Positions 8,330 through 17,769 of a DNA stretch of 64,000 nt are shown here, in pieces (position 1 is the first letter of the stretch; every line of letters starts with the position of its first letter). The stretch spans positions 8,743 to 72,742 of the forward strand of contig CAZUKP010000007.1 in the NCBI GenBank assembly GCA_964620915.1, in the 5' to 3' direction. Source of the DNA: Hyphomicrobium_A sp964620915 (lineage in GTDB: Bacteria > Pseudomonadota > Alphaproteobacteria > Rhizobiales > Hyphomicrobiaceae). The notes under the pieces were generated by a model. The model was given only the letters and a program-made list of their open reading frames with translations. It was not told where the DNA came from and ran no database searches. A program made the position numbers and the translations under genes.

Positions 8330-10063
8330 TCAGTTCCGCCCACGGAACGTTAGTCCAATTGCGGTTGCAATGAAGCAAAAGGCAAGACCTACGAAAGTCC
8401 AATCACCCCATCTCGCATAGACCGAAGGTGGAAGTGCCGCAGGGACCTCTGCGTCAATCACGCCACGCTTGTTGAGACCTAGCTCAACAATAACGGTGCC
8501 GTAAGGATTGATGACTGCCGATATACCATTATTTGCCGCTCGGATAAGTGGCAGTCCTTCCTCTACTGCACGCACGCGCGCTTGATGGAAGTGCTGGTTG
8601 GGTCCAGTTGTATTGCCGAACCAGCCATCATTCGTCAGGTTGATCAGAAGTTCGGGTCTCTGCGCGCCCTGCACCACGGCAGCAGGAAAGATCGCCTCGT
8701 AACAAATGAGCCCGGCCACCGGTGAGAGACCTGGTATCGAGAGCACAGGGCGCGGCGATGGGCCGATCGAGAACCCGCCGCGCCAGCGCGTAAGTTGTTC
8801 CAGACCTAGCGATTCTAATGTGCTCTGAAAGGGTAAGTATTCGCCAAAGGGTACAAGGTGGATCTTGTCGTAGAGCGTCGTGAGGGCACCGTCCTCGTCA
8901 AAGACCATGAGGCTGTTGAAGCCACGTCTGGGAGCACTCGGATCGGCTTGACCTGACTCTTCCAACCTCAAAGCCCCCGTAATCAGCTGGGTGCCATCGG
9001 GCAGAAGCTCTCCAATCGCCGCCAGCGCCTCTGGATGTTCCAGAGGTAGAAACGGCATGGCTGCCTCTGGCCAAACCAGATGCGTAACACCAGCAAGGTC
9101 ATCCTGACGTCCCAACGGGTCGAAGCGCGAAAGTCTAAGCTGATCTTGAAAGATCGAAGCCTGCTTCGTCGGATCCCATTTGTCTCTCTGCGGCACACTC
9201 GCCTGTACGATTCGGACTGAGGCACCCTCGTGCATTGGCACGGCCGCCGTACTCAGGCGCCAAAATCCAAACCCGAACAGCAGAAGAAGTGCAACGAGCG
9301 CCACGGCAAGGCCTCGCGTCGCGGCCCACTTCCGACCGCCGCCATCGCGCGCGTCTGCGGCAATGACAAGCGGGCTTGCGAAAATGAACACGGTGAAAAG
9401 CGTCAACCCATAGATGCCGATCAGTGCAACGGCCTGCATTAGCGGCAGCGGATAGGTGAGCGCATAGCCAAGAACGTTCCAAGGAAACCCCGTCAGAACA
9501 TGCCCCCGCAACCACTCGCAAGACGATAGCGTGAGGGCGAGGACAAGAATGCGCGCAGCTCCCACTGGCCACATGAGTCGTGCTGTAGCGGTGGCGAGGC
9601 CCGTAAAGAGAGCAAGCCCGGCGGGCATCAGCGTCACCGCAAAGGGAAGCAACCACGCAAACTTATCGGCCTCGACGAGAAACGCCTCGCCAATCCAGAA
9701 CAAACCAAAGAGAAAATACCCAAAGCCGAACCACCATCCTGCAGCCGCTGCGCGGCTGATTGACTGGCGCCGCAGCGCAGCTTCCCGACGTGGCGGCAGG
9801 GCGGGCAACGACGACGCGTCTTCGCCCCTTGGCCGGGAGCCGTCGATCAGCCAGACGAGAACCGGCAGTGTGGCGAACAGCACGGGCCAAAAGAAGAAGG
9901 GCGCCATCGCAAGCACTGACAGGCTGCCAGCCCCAAACGCAATTGCGAAACGACGCCAGCCCTCTAGTTCAGAGACCGATCGCGCCGCAGCTCCGACCCG
10001 ACCGACCATATCGCGAGCCCCCGTATGGAAACGTTCGCTTAATGTGTTGGGAGAGGCAGCCAT
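8330..10063 (-). CDS. lnt: Apolipoprotein N-acyltransferase
   Basis: Inner-membrane enzyme that adds the third acyl chain to lipoproteins. The N-terminal half carries about six hydrophobic helices and the C-terminal half a nitrilase-type domain. The catalytic triad is visible: Glu333 in WPEAAMPF, Lys400 in YDKIHLVPFGEYLP and Cys454 in GLICYEAIFP. The NLTNDGWFG and RAANNGISA segments are also typical. At 577 residues it is slightly long, with a hydrophilic insert near residues 76-96. It begins eight bases after the corC stop, so the two are co-transcribed. Confidence 0.97.
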   Translation of the reverse strand: MAASPNTLSERFHTGARDMVGRVGAAARSVSELEGWRRFAIAFGAGSLSVLAMAPFFFWPVLFATLPVLVWLIDGSRPRGEDASSLPALPPRREAALRRQSISRAAAAGWWFGFGYFLFGLFWIGEAFLVEADKFAWLLPFAVTLMPAGLALFTGLATATARLMWPVGAARILVLALTLSSCEWLRGHVLTGFPWNVLGYALTYPLPLMQAVALIGIYGLTLFTVFIFASPLVIAADARDGGGRKWAATRGLAVALVALLLLFGFGFWRLSTAAVPMHEGASVRIVQASVPQRDKWDPTKQASIFQDQLRLSRFDPLGRQDDLAGVTHLVWPEAAMPFLPLEHPEALAAIGELLPDGTQLITGALRLEESGQADPSAPRRGFNSLMVFDEDGALTTLYDKIHLVPFGEYLPFQSTLESLGLEQLTRWRGGFSIGPSPRPVLSIPGLSPVAGLICYEAIFPAAVVQGAQRPELLINLTNDGWFGNTTGPNQHFHQARVRAVEEGLPLIRAANNGISAVINPYGTVIVELGLNKRGVIDAEVPAALPPSVYARWGDWTFVGLAFCFIATAIGLTFRGRN

Positions 10064-10071
10064 AATGCGCC

Positions 10072-11139
10072 TTAAGCCTTCCCGGAGCCCGCCGCCGCCG
10101 CAGGCGCCGCACCGCTGGGCCGCGGTTCGTGGATCTTGACCTTCTTCAGGCGGCGCGCATCGGCGTCGAGCACCTCTAGCTCCAAACCAGATGGATGACG
10201 CACAATTTCACCGCGAGCGGGGACTCGCCCCAACATGGCAAACAACAGTCCGCCAAGTGTATCGATATCCTCTTCCTCTTCGGGCGTGAGGAGCTTTAAC
10301 CCTAAGTGCTCCTCCAACTCTTTGACAGGTGTGCGTGCCGACGCAACAAGTCCAACCTTTGGTTCAACGGAAATGTGGGCCGCCTCCGCAACGTCATGCT
10401 CATCTTCGATTTCGCCAACAATCTGCTCGACGAGATCCTCGATGGTAACGAGGCCGTCCGTGCCCCCGTATTCGTCAACCACGAGCGCCATGTGGATGCG
10501 CGTCGTTTGCATGCGGATCAACAGGTTTGTCGCCGGCATGGAGGGCGGGACGTACAGTACGGGACGGCGGATCTTGGCAACAGAGATAGGGCTCGACAGA
10601 TCCGTGCGGCCGAACTCGAAACGGCGGACCGGATCGAGGCCGGACTGTACTGGAGCTTCTACGTCCTTGCCTGAGGATTGCGGTGATGATTCTGGTGACT
10701 GATCTGAAGTCTCGACTGCAGCCTCGTTCATAAGCCAGCGAAACAGATCCTTGATGTGGATCATTCCTCGCGGGTCGTCGAGCGTCTCGTTGAAAACGGG
10801 GATGCGAGACACACCCGCCTCGCCGAAGGTTTGCAACAACTCCGACAATGGATCGCTATCCTCGATGGCGATAATATCGGCGCGCGGCACCATGATGTCG
10901 TCGACACGGAGTGCGCCAAAGTGGAGAAGTCGGCGCAGCATCTCACGCTCTTCAGTCGAAAACGCGCCCTCGGCGTCGGCTTCCTCTTTGAGGGCGAGTT
11001 CGACAAGCTCACGCAACGTGGGCGAGCGCAATCCGAAGCGGGAAAGTAACGATGTAAGAATGCCCTGCCGGCCTTCTGATTGAGCAAGATCTTCTTCTGC
11101 CGGGATGTCAGTGCTGTCTTTGGTTGAGTCAGTACTCAT
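10072..11139 (-). CDS. CorC/HlyC-family CBS-domain protein
   Basis: Soluble member of the CorC/TlyC family, 355 residues. A short N-terminal region leads to paired CBS domains (about residues 85-250; RVDDIMVPRADIIAI and MALVVDEYGGTDGLVT). A CorC_HlyC transporter-associated domain follows (about 265-340, ending in RRLKKVKIHEP). There is no DUF21 membrane domain. The start ATG overlaps the ybeY stop (ATGA). The ybeY-corC-lnt order is widely conserved; homologues have been linked to magnesium/cobalt efflux, but the hemolysin name is historical. Confidence 0.92.
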   Translation of the reverse strand: MSTDSTKDSTDIPAEEDLAQSEGRQGILTSLLSRFGLRSPTLRELVELALKEEADAEGAFSTEEREMLRRLLHFGALRVDDIMVPRADIIAIEDSDPLSELLQTFGEAGVSRIPVFNETLDDPRGMIHIKDLFRWLMNEAAVETSDQSPESSPQSSGKDVEAPVQSGLDPVRRFEFGRTDLSSPISVAKIRRPVLYVPPSMPATNLLIRMQTTRIHMALVVDEYGGTDGLVTIEDLVEQIVGEIEDEHDVAEAAHISVEPKVGLVASARTPVKELEEHLGLKLLTPEEEEDIDTLGGLLFAMLGRVPARGEIVRHPSGLELEVLDADARRLKKVKIHEPRPSGAAPAAAAGSGKA

Positions 11140-11720
11140 AAGGAATTCGCACGCTCTGTTAGATCACCATGCTTTTCATAAGGATCTGGAATACCAAGAC
11201 GGGCGAGAATGCGGACTTCGAGCGCTTCCATCGCCTGGGCTTCCTTCTCGGTCTCATGATCATACCCAAGAAGGTGCAATAATCCGTGCGCCATCAAGTG
11301 CTGCAAATGATGCACGACTGGCTGATCAATGTCTTCGGCCTCGCGTATTACTGTTTCCTCAGCAATTACGACGTCGCCCAGAAAGCTGATTTCGCAGCCG
11401 GTTGCCGAACCTTGTGCACCGGCAGGAAATGACAAGACATTGGTTGGTGAGGACTTACCGCGAAATCTCGCATTGAGATCTGCGACCTGCGCGTCACAGG
11501 AAAGAGCGACGCAAGCCCTGCATGGGCCCAAGTCCAGCTCAGCCGCCACCGCCTCGGCCACCGCACTGACCGACTCGGCGAGCTGATCAAGCTCACCCCA
11601 AGTGCCCGACTCGTGAACAACTTCGACCTGCAAACGACTTCGCTGCGGCTCTACATCGCCAGAGGCGCACTCCTCGCCCTCGGGAGGGGTTAGGCTTGTT
11701 ACGGGTATCGTCGGAGGCAT
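11136..11720 (-). CDS. ybeY: Endoribonuclease YbeY (16S rRNA maturation)
   Basis: Zinc-dependent single-strand RNase involved in 16S rRNA 3'-end maturation and ribosome quality control. The metal motif HGLLHLLGYDHE is near residue 150, and the upstream LNARFRGKSSPTNVLSFP segment is the family signature. The 194-residue reading from the ATG at 11720 has an N-terminal extension of about 30 residues without an obvious Shine-Dalgarno sequence, so a later start is possible. It sits 12 bases after phoH and overlaps corC by four. Confidence 0.94.
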   Translation of the reverse strand: MPPTIPVTSLTPPEGEECASGDVEPQRSRLQVEVVHESGTWGELDQLAESVSAVAEAVAAELDLGPCRACVALSCDAQVADLNARFRGKSSPTNVLSFPAGAQGSATGCEISFLGDVVIAEETVIREAEDIDQPVVHHLQHLMAHGLLHLLGYDHETEKEAQAMEALEVRILARLGIPDPYEKHGDLTERANSL

Positions 11721-11732
11721 CGCATATCTAGC

Positions 11733-12773
11733 TTACTGCTGCTGATCGTAGGCTTCAACAATCCGAGCAACGAGGTCTCGGCGGACCACATCGCTGCCTG
11801 AAAAACGGATAGCCTCGATGCCAGAAACATCGGCCAGCAGTGAGACGGCCTCATCAAGGCCGGACTTCATTCCATAGGGTAGATCAACCTGGCTTGGATC
11901 ACCTGTAACAACCATCTTCGCATTCTCTCCCAGCCGGGTGAGAAACATCTTCATTTGCATGGGGGTCGTATTCTGGGCTTCGTCCAGAATGACATATGCG
12001 TTGGCCAGCGTACGCCCGCGCATGAAAGCCAATGGAGCGATCTCGATAGTGCCTGTGTCGAGATCGCGTTCCACTTTTTCAGGTGGCAAGACATCGTAGA
12101 GCGCGTCGTAGAGTGGTCGCAAATAAGGATCAACCTTTTCGCGCATGTCGCCGGGCAGGAACCCTAGTCGTTCGCCTGCTTCGACGGCCGGGCGCGAGAG
12201 GATAATACGCTCAACGAGCCCACGCTCGAGACAGTGCGCAGCGTAAGCGACAGCTAGGTATGTTTTGCCGGTGCCCGCAGGACCGATTCCGAAGACAAGA
12301 TCCACTTTTTCGAGCGCACGCATATAAGTGCTCTGCGCTGGTGTGCGCGCCTTGACGACCCGGCGCCGTGTCGCGATCTGCGCTTGGCCGTCACTTGGCC
12401 CGACCTCTTCGCGCATATGGCGGATCAGTCCATCAAAGTCGCCAGCTGCGATCTGATGCCCTTCCACCGCACGCTCATAAAGGCTTTCCAGCACACTGCG
12501 TGCGACATCGCAGGCTGCCTCGGCACCGGTGAGAATGACGACATTGCCGTGAGCGTGCGCTTCGATCCCAAGACGGTCCTCGACCAGTGCCAAGTGGCTG
12601 TCGTACTCGCCAAGGAGCCTCGTTAGGTGCCGATTGTCTTCAAATGGCACAACAACGCGCTTTTCTGCGATCGGTGCCTTAGGAGATCTGCTTGCCCCGG
12701 CTACCGGGGACCCACGAAATGTTGCCAATAGGGGCTCCAGAAATCGTCCGCTACGAATCGCCGCTCGATCCAA
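11733..12773 (-). CDS. phoH: PhoH-family ATPase
   Basis: Predicted cytosolic P-loop ATPase of the PhoH family. The Walker A motif GPAGTGKT is near residue 164 and a Walker B-like VILDEAQN near 265. A KH-like N-terminal region includes DRLGIEAHAHGNVV. The start is a TTG at 12773 with no good ribosome-binding site. The family core begins about 40 residues later, and a CCCCGG-CTA-CCGGGG inverted repeat (12695-12709) lies in this stretch, so a later start is possible. The miaB-phoH-ybeY order is standard. The biochemical role is unclear. Confidence 0.93.
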   Translation of the reverse strand: MDRAAIRSGRFLEPLLATFRGSPVAGASRSPKAPIAEKRVVVPFEDNRHLTRLLGEYDSHLALVEDRLGIEAHAHGNVVILTGAEAACDVARSVLESLYERAVEGHQIAAGDFDGLIRHMREEVGPSDGQAQIATRRRVVKARTPAQSTYMRALEKVDLVFGIGPAGTGKTYLAVAYAAHCLERGLVERIILSRPAVEAGERLGFLPGDMREKVDPYLRPLYDALYDVLPPEKVERDLDTGTIEIAPLAFMRGRTLANAYVILDEAQNTTPMQMKMFLTRLGENAKMVVTGDPSQVDLPYGMKSGLDEAVSLLADVSGIEAIRFSGSDVVRRDLVARIVEAYDQQQ

Positions 12774-12843
12774 TTAGTCTAGCACATTGCACGCCGGATC
12801 GGTGCGACCCCCGAATCGACGCCGGACTAGAGTAAACGCTCGA

Positions 12844-14286
12844 TCAAGCGGGATATATGACACCTGACAAACTATTGGGGCCGGCAGAGGAAATTTCAAC
12901 AGGCACCATACGACCGAGCAACTCGAGGCCGGCCTTTGCATGGACGGCCTGTAGGTAAGGCGAACGCCCGACAAGCTGCCCCGAATGCCGGCCGGGTCGA
13001 TCAAAGAGTACTGGCATCGTGCGCCCGACAACGCTCTCGTTAAAGGTCAACTGCTGACGGGTGAGTAGCTCTTGGAGGCGCAGCAGACGTTCGGTCTTGA
13101 CCTCTTCGGGCACCTGATCGGGAAGCTTGGCCGCCGGCGTGCCGGGCCGGGCGCTGTATTTGAACGAGTAGGCCTGGGCAAACCCCACCTCGGAGACCAC
13201 GGCCAGACTTTCGCGAAACTCGGCTTCGCTTTCGCCGGGAAAGCCCACAATAATGTCCGTCGAAAGTGCGATGTCTTGGCGCGCGGCACGGATTCGGTCG
13301 ACCAGCTTGAGGTATTCACTGGCAGTGTGCTTCCGGTTCATCGCCGCAAGTATGCGATCGGCGCCCGCCTGAAATGGTAAGTGGAGATAGGGCATCAACC
13401 GCTCTTCATCGCCGTGGGCCTCAATGAGATCGTCTGCCATGTCCTTGGGGTGGCTTGTCGTATAGCGCAGTCTCTCAAGGTCCTCGATCTTGGCAAGCCG
13501 GCGTATCAGCTTCGCCAGCGACCACGCTGCGCCATCAGGCCCTTCACCGTGGTAGGCATTCACGTTCTGCCCGAGCAGCGTAATCTCTCGCACGCCGCAC
13601 TCGACAAGGCTGCGCGCCTCGTCCTCGACGTCAGCGACGCATCGCGAATATTCCATTCCGCGCGTGTAGGGTACGACACAAAACGTGCAGAATTTATCGC
13701 AACCTTCCTGCACCGTCAGGAAAGCTGTCACCGAACGGTTCGTCGCGCGCTTTGGGAGCTGCGAAAACTTCTCTTCTTCCGGAAACTCGGTTTCGACCAG
13801 CGACCTTGATTCAATCTTCGCGCGGCGAAGAAGCTCTGGCAGGCGATGATAGCTTTGAGGCCCAACGACCAGATCGACAAGCGGCGCGCGCGCCACGATC
13901 TCGGCGCCTTCGGCCTGCGCGACACATCCGGCAACAGCGACAACAGTGTCCTTGCCCGAGGCGCGCCGTTCGTCCTTGATTTGCCGGATGCGGCCAAGGT
14001 CTGAATAGACCTTCTCTGCGGCTTTCTCGCGAATGTGGCAGGTGTTGAGGATGACGAGGTCAGCGTCTTCGATTTCGCTGGCCTCGGAGTAGCCCTCCGC
14101 AGCGAGCACCTCGGTCATGCGCTCGGAGTCGTAGACGTTCATTTGGCACCCGAACGTCTTGACGAACACCTTTTTCGGCCCGGCGGGGGCACTATCGTAA
14201 GCCACCGCCTCAAGGCTTAGCGGATTAGTCTCTTCGTCGGTGTCCGTCTGTGTGTCTGAAGTCGGCCGGTCTTGCATTTCACCCAC
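12844..14286 (-). CDS. miaB: tRNA-2-methylthio-N6-dimethylallyladenosine synthase
   Basis: Radical-SAM methylthiotransferase that adds the 2-methylthio group to i6A37 of tRNAs reading UNN codons. An N-terminal UPF0004 domain (KTFGCQMNVYDSERM) carries the auxiliary cluster cysteines. The radical-SAM motif EGCDKFCTFCVVPYTRG is at about residues 193-209, and a C-terminal TRAM domain ends the protein. At 480 residues it is full length. GTG at 14286 and ATG at 14277 are both possible starts. It lies 70 bases upstream of phoH. Confidence 0.97.
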   Translation of the reverse strand: MGEMQDRPTSDTQTDTDEETNPLSLEAVAYDSAPAGPKKVFVKTFGCQMNVYDSERMTEVLAAEGYSEASEIEDADLVILNTCHIREKAAEKVYSDLGRIRQIKDERRASGKDTVVAVAGCVAQAEGAEIVARAPLVDLVVGPQSYHRLPELLRRAKIESRSLVETEFPEEEKFSQLPKRATNRSVTAFLTVQEGCDKFCTFCVVPYTRGMEYSRCVADVEDEARSLVECGVREITLLGQNVNAYHGEGPDGAAWSLAKLIRRLAKIEDLERLRYTTSHPKDMADDLIEAHGDEERLMPYLHLPFQAGADRILAAMNRKHTASEYLKLVDRIRAARQDIALSTDIIVGFPGESEAEFRESLAVVSEVGFAQAYSFKYSARPGTPAAKLPDQVPEEVKTERLLRLQELLTRQQLTFNESVVGRTMPVLFDRPGRHSGQLVGRSPYLQAVHAKAGLELLGRMVPVEISSAGPNSLSGVIYPA

Positions 14287-14366
14287 ACTCTTTCAGTCAC
14301 CGTGCATGGAGCATTGTGGGACTATTTTGTCCAGCCACGCTCAGTGAAATCAGTACCACCGGACAG

Positions 14367-15287
14367 TCAAACCCACTTTTGTTCCTTTACACCGGGTGAA
14401 CGCGCGATCACGGATCCCGGCGTGCGGGTCGCCAGCGAGGCAACAACCAGCTCCTCATGCCGGGGTTTATCCCTCAGAATGCGGACAACATGCTCGCGGA
14501 CCTGCGCTTCCGTATGGCGCGCCAGCTCCTTGCGATCTGCGAAATCATCAAGCGGAACAGGCGGCCCGATATGGATGTGTGCATCGAGCGGCCCCGCTTT
14601 GAGAAGGCGCCACGCGTGGCTGAGCATTTCCATGTCACCGTACCAGCCAACGAACGGGCGATCCGCACGGCCAAGAGGAATGCCGTGAAGCCGCGTGTAC
14701 ACAATTGAGAGGGTCTGGACGACAGCCCCGGGCGCTCGTCCTGCTGTCGCCTTGCCCGACGGTTTTGCGGCAGCAAACAGCGACGTCATGAACGGCAGAA
14801 CCCGGTTGCCGTCGCTTGAAGTGCCTTCGGCAAACAGCACAACCGTGTCACCCATTGCGAGCCGGTTTAGGATTTCGCTGGCCGCCGCACCGACGGCAGA
14901 ACGCTTTCCTCGGTCGACGAATACGGATCTCTGCAGACGCGCAAGCGCGGAAACGAACGGCCAGGTCCCCACCTCTTTCTTGGCAACGAATGAAACCGGT
15001 GCAACGGCGGAAAGCACGGGGATATCAAGCCACGAAGTGTGGTTAGAAACGAGAAGAACAGGCTGGTTCCGTGCAACCTCGCCGTCGAGCGTGGTGCGAA
15101 TGCCAACGATCCGGCAAACCTGCCGATGATACCAGTGGGGAAAATACCGAGCCGCCTTTGGGCTGAGGCGCAGCAACACCGCCTGGACTGGCATCAAGGG
15201 CAGCGTCAGCGTCATAAATGCCGCCAAAACCACCCCGCCCCTTAGCGCTCCCATCGTGGCGTCCCAATTGCGCGTTTCAGAAGTCAC
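14367..15287 (-). CDS. plsC: 1-acyl-sn-glycerol-3-phosphate acyltransferase
   Basis: Membrane-associated acyltransferase converting lysophosphatidate to phosphatidate in phospholipid synthesis. The HX4D motif is in SNHTSWLDIP (near residue 84), and the second motif FAEGTSSDG near residue 153. A hydrophobic N-terminal segment (VVLAAFMTLTLPLMPVQAVLL) anchors it. The start ATG overlaps the fur-like stop (ATGA), so the two are translationally coupled. Confidence 0.9.
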   Translation of the reverse strand: MTSETRNWDATMGALRGGVVLAAFMTLTLPLMPVQAVLLRLSPKAARYFPHWYHRQVCRIVGIRTTLDGEVARNQPVLLVSNHTSWLDIPVLSAVAPVSFVAKKEVGTWPFVSALARLQRSVFVDRGKRSAVGAAASEILNRLAMGDTVVLFAEGTSSDGNRVLPFMTSLFAAAKPSGKATAGRAPGAVVQTLSIVYTRLHGIPLGRADRPFVGWYGDMEMLSHAWRLLKAGPLDAHIHIGPPVPLDDFADRKELARHTEAQVREHVVRILRDKPRHEELVVASLATRTPGSVIARSPGVKEQKWV

Positions 15288-15727
15288 GACTTCTTCGCCA
15301 CCTTTGATCGAACGCCGTAGAGTTCCAACCGATGACCGACAAGCTTGTAGCCCAATGCGCGTGCAATGCGCTCTTGGAGAGCCTCGATCTCCTCGTTGCG
15401 GAACTCAATGACGCGCCCAGTCTCAACATCAATTAGGTGATCGTGATGATCGCGCGCCGCCGCCTCATAGCGTCCCCGGCCCAACCCAAAATCGTGCCGC
15501 TCGAGAATTCCTTTCTCCTCGAAGAGCTTCAAAGTCCGGTAGACAGTTGAGAGCGAAATCCGCGCGTCGACCTCATTGGCCCGGCGGTAGACCTCATCTA
15601 CGTCCGGGTGGTCCTTTGCAGACGACAATACGCGCGCGATGACGCGGCGCTGACCTGTCATTCGCAGGCCCTGCTCCGCGCATAGACGCTCGATTGGGCT
15701 GAAGTTCTTGTGGCGATCTGTGGACAT
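15284..15727 (-). CDS. Fur/Mur-family metal-responsive repressor
   Basis: Ferric-uptake-regulator family repressor of 147 residues. A winged helix (RMTGQRRVIARVL; STVYRTLKLFEEKGI) is followed by the metal-binding segment ARDHHDHLIDVETG and an EIEALQERIARALGYKLVGHRLELYG dimer region (quoted only as landmarks at about 95-138). The frame opens at 15847, but that extension would overlap rimI; I chose the ATG at 15727. In Rhizobiales the orthologue at this locus is called Fur or Mur and often responds to manganese; which metal applies here cannot be read from sequence. Confidence 0.9.
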   Translation of the reverse strand: MSTDRHKNFSPIERLCAEQGLRMTGQRRVIARVLSSAKDHPDVDEVYRRANEVDARISLSTVYRTLKLFEEKGILERHDFGLGRGRYEAAARDHHDHLIDVETGRVIEFRNEEIEALQERIARALGYKLVGHRLELYGVRSKVAKKS

Positions 15728-15830
15728 GAAGCGGCGGCCGATTGAGCTCACGCTTGGCACTGCTTTATATGGGTGCACTGGCGAGCCGTCCACCCGGAGC
15801 CTTGCGACGCAGTGCAAGCACGGGCCAGCA

Positions 15831-16319
15831 TTACAAAGAGAGAGCAAGAATAACCGCGTCGACGTGAGTGCCGCCAGGCCGAGCGTAGTAGCCTTTTCGC
15901 CGGCCCACAGCGGAAAAATCCAATGCCTTGTACAGCCCCAGCGCGGCCTCGTTGTCCTCCGCGACTTCCAGGAAGAGGCGATTGACCTCAGCGCGCTTGG
16001 CCGCCCTCACAAGCCCCTCCACCATGGTCCGCGCGATTCCCTTCCGCTGCCACTCCGGCGCAACACCGATCGACAGTATTTCAGCCTCGTCTGCCGCAAG
16101 CTGACCAATCACAAAGCCCGCCATCTCCGTGGGGTCGCGAGCCTGGGCAATAAGTGCTGCAGCCGCGGGATGCTCGATGAGCTCGGAAATGGATTGCTCG
16201 TCCCATGGCGGATTGAAGAGCCGGGCATGGAGCGCAGCAATTTCTTCCACGCGTTCAGGGCTCGCCCACAAGAGGCTGATGTTTTCGGGACCTGTTCGTG
16301 CGCCAGCTGGCGGGCTCAT
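15831..16319 (-). CDS. rimI: Ribosomal protein S18-alanine N-acetyltransferase (RimI-like GNAT)
   Basis: GNAT acetyltransferase, 162 residues. The acetyl-CoA binding loop is IGVAPEWQRKGIARTMV, with the NEAALGLYKALDFSAVGRR segment downstream. It starts just after the tsaB stop (two-base gap). The tsaB-rimI pairing is widespread, and supports RimI over a generic GNAT. Confidence 0.88.
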   Translation of the reverse strand: MSPPAGARTGPENISLLWASPERVEEIAALHARLFNPPWDEQSISELIEHPAAAALIAQARDPTEMAGFVIGQLAADEAEILSIGVAPEWQRKGIARTMVEGLVRAAKRAEVNRLFLEVAEDNEAALGLYKALDFSAVGRRKGYYARPGGTHVDAVILALSL

Positions 16320-16321
16320 CG

Positions 16322-17026
16322 CTAAGCTCTCGCAATCGTTTTGGCACTTTGAGGCTTGGCGTCCGGCGGCCTCAAATAGAACGGTGTAAGCGCCCCTTCA
16401 ACGGGCGGTAAACTCATGGCCATAAGCGCCAATGCAGTTGCATCAGGCAAGAGCTCAGGAAGGTGCGCGGCCGCGTGACGTCCCGCTTTTTGTGCAACCT
16501 CTGCGACTGCGGCCGCACCAGATCCGGCAAAAGCAATGGCACCACCGTTACCCATTCCGGCCGCATCTTCGACGGAGCGCAGCAAGACAGGCGACTTTAT
16601 TTCGCGACCGTCCGCAGAAAAAAGCTGAACATAGACCTCACCACGGCGCGCATCCATTGCAATGGCAAGCTCACCTGCAGATCCGGGTTCCTCAAGCCGC
16701 TCCGCAGCAATCCGAGCCATGACTGCGAGACTAGTGGCACTCACAATTTTGCAGCCTGTCGCAAGCGCGAAGCCCCGCGCTGCAGCAACCCCAATCCGCG
16801 TTCCGGTGAAGGTTCCCGGCCCGGTTGTTACGGCGATGCAGTCACGATTCTCCAACGTAGCGCCAGCGCGTTCCATTACCTCGGCGATCATCGGCACCAA
16901 CCGTTCAGCGTGGCCGGTTGCAAAGCGTTCTGACGCGGACGCCTGCACCTCTACGCCACCCTCCTGCACCCGGGCCACGCAGACGGAGCAGGCGTCAAAG
17001 CAAGTATCGAAGGCGAGAATGACCAT
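16322..17026 (-). CDS. tsaB: tRNA threonylcarbamoyladenosine biosynthesis protein TsaB
   Basis: Inactive ASKHA-fold partner of TsaD in t6A37 tRNA modification. N-terminal MVILAFDTCFDACSV and the TGPGTFTGTRIGVA loop are family signatures. The frame opens at 17059, but the ATG at 17026 gives the standard N-terminus (234 residues). The partner gene tsaD is also in this window, at 55091-56194, but not adjacent. Confidence 0.93.
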   Translation of the reverse strand: MVILAFDTCFDACSVCVARVQEGGVEVQASASERFATGHAERLVPMIAEVMERAGATLENRDCIAVTTGPGTFTGTRIGVAAARGFALATGCKIVSATSLAVMARIAAERLEEPGSAGELAIAMDARRGEVYVQLFSADGREIKSPVLLRSVEDAAGMGNGGAIAFAGSGAAAVAEVAQKAGRHAAAHLPELLPDATALALMAMSLPPVEGALTPFYLRPPDAKPQSAKTIARA

Positions 17027-17090
17027 GGCATATAAACCTACATGCGGCGTTCGCCGCATTCACCAGCAACCTTGTGAGACGGTGAAGACC

Positions 17091-17681
17091 TTAAACGATC
17101 TTGGCCATATCATCGAAATACAGCCGGGGCGCGCGCGGCCTCAGCTCCGCTGAATCGCCATAGCCGATATTGCACAGAAAGTTCGACTTGATGCTCGTTC
17201 CGGCAAAGAACGCCTCATCGACACCTGCATTGTCGAACCCGGACATTGGCCCGCAGTCCAAACCGTGCGCGCGCGCCGCCAGGATCAGATATGCGCCCTG
17301 CAATGTACCATTGCGGAAAGCAGTCTCGCGTATCTTTTCTGGTTTGCCCGCAAACCAGCTCTTGGCGTCAGTGTGCGGAAAAAGTTTGGGAAGGTGCTCG
17401 TAGAATTCCAGGTCGTAACCGATGATCGCACACACGGGTGCTTGCATGGTCTTTTCGAGGTTGCCCTCACTCAAGTGCGGCTTGAGGCGTTGCTTTGCTT
17501 CTTTGGATTTCACGAACACGAAGCGCGCAGGCGAACAATTCGCGCTCGTCGGACCCATGCGCGCAGTGTGAACAATCTCGCGCAGGAGATCGTCGGAGAC
17601 ATCCTTGCCTTGCCATTTGTTGTGAGTGCGGGCGTCGTGAAAGAGCTGGCCAAGAGCCGAGTCATCCATCCTCGTCGGCAT
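17091..17681 (-). CDS. Nitroreductase-family protein (RutE/HadB-like)
   Basis: FMN-dependent nitroreductase-family enzyme of 197 residues. Family landmarks are NKWQGKDVSDDLLREIV, the TSANCSPARFVFV segment and the C-terminal GLDCGPMSGFDNAGVDEAFF with NIGYGD. The frame opens at 17900 over the nfu gene, but AAGGAGG six bases before the ATG at 17681 fixes the start. The RutE branch includes malonic-semialdehyde reductases; no rut operon is present, so the substrate is open. Confidence 0.85.
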   Translation of the reverse strand: MPTRMDDSALGQLFHDARTHNKWQGKDVSDDLLREIVHTARMGPTSANCSPARFVFVKSKEAKQRLKPHLSEGNLEKTMQAPVCAIIGYDLEFYEHLPKLFPHTDAKSWFAGKPEKIRETAFRNGTLQGAYLILAARAHGLDCGPMSGFDNAGVDEAFFAGTSIKSNFLCNIGYGDSAELRPRAPRLYFDDMAKIV

Positions 17682-17769
17682 TACTGCCTCCTTTTCTGTG
17701 CGAACTGGTCCGCCCTCAACGAAAACCCCGCCGATACGGCGGGGTTCCATGGTTGCGCGTCTTGGCGGC

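Noticed and set aside
12774..13031. Minus-strand 85-residue frame between phoH and miaB
   Set aside because: Mostly overlaps the 3' end of miaB in another frame and has no ribosome-binding site.
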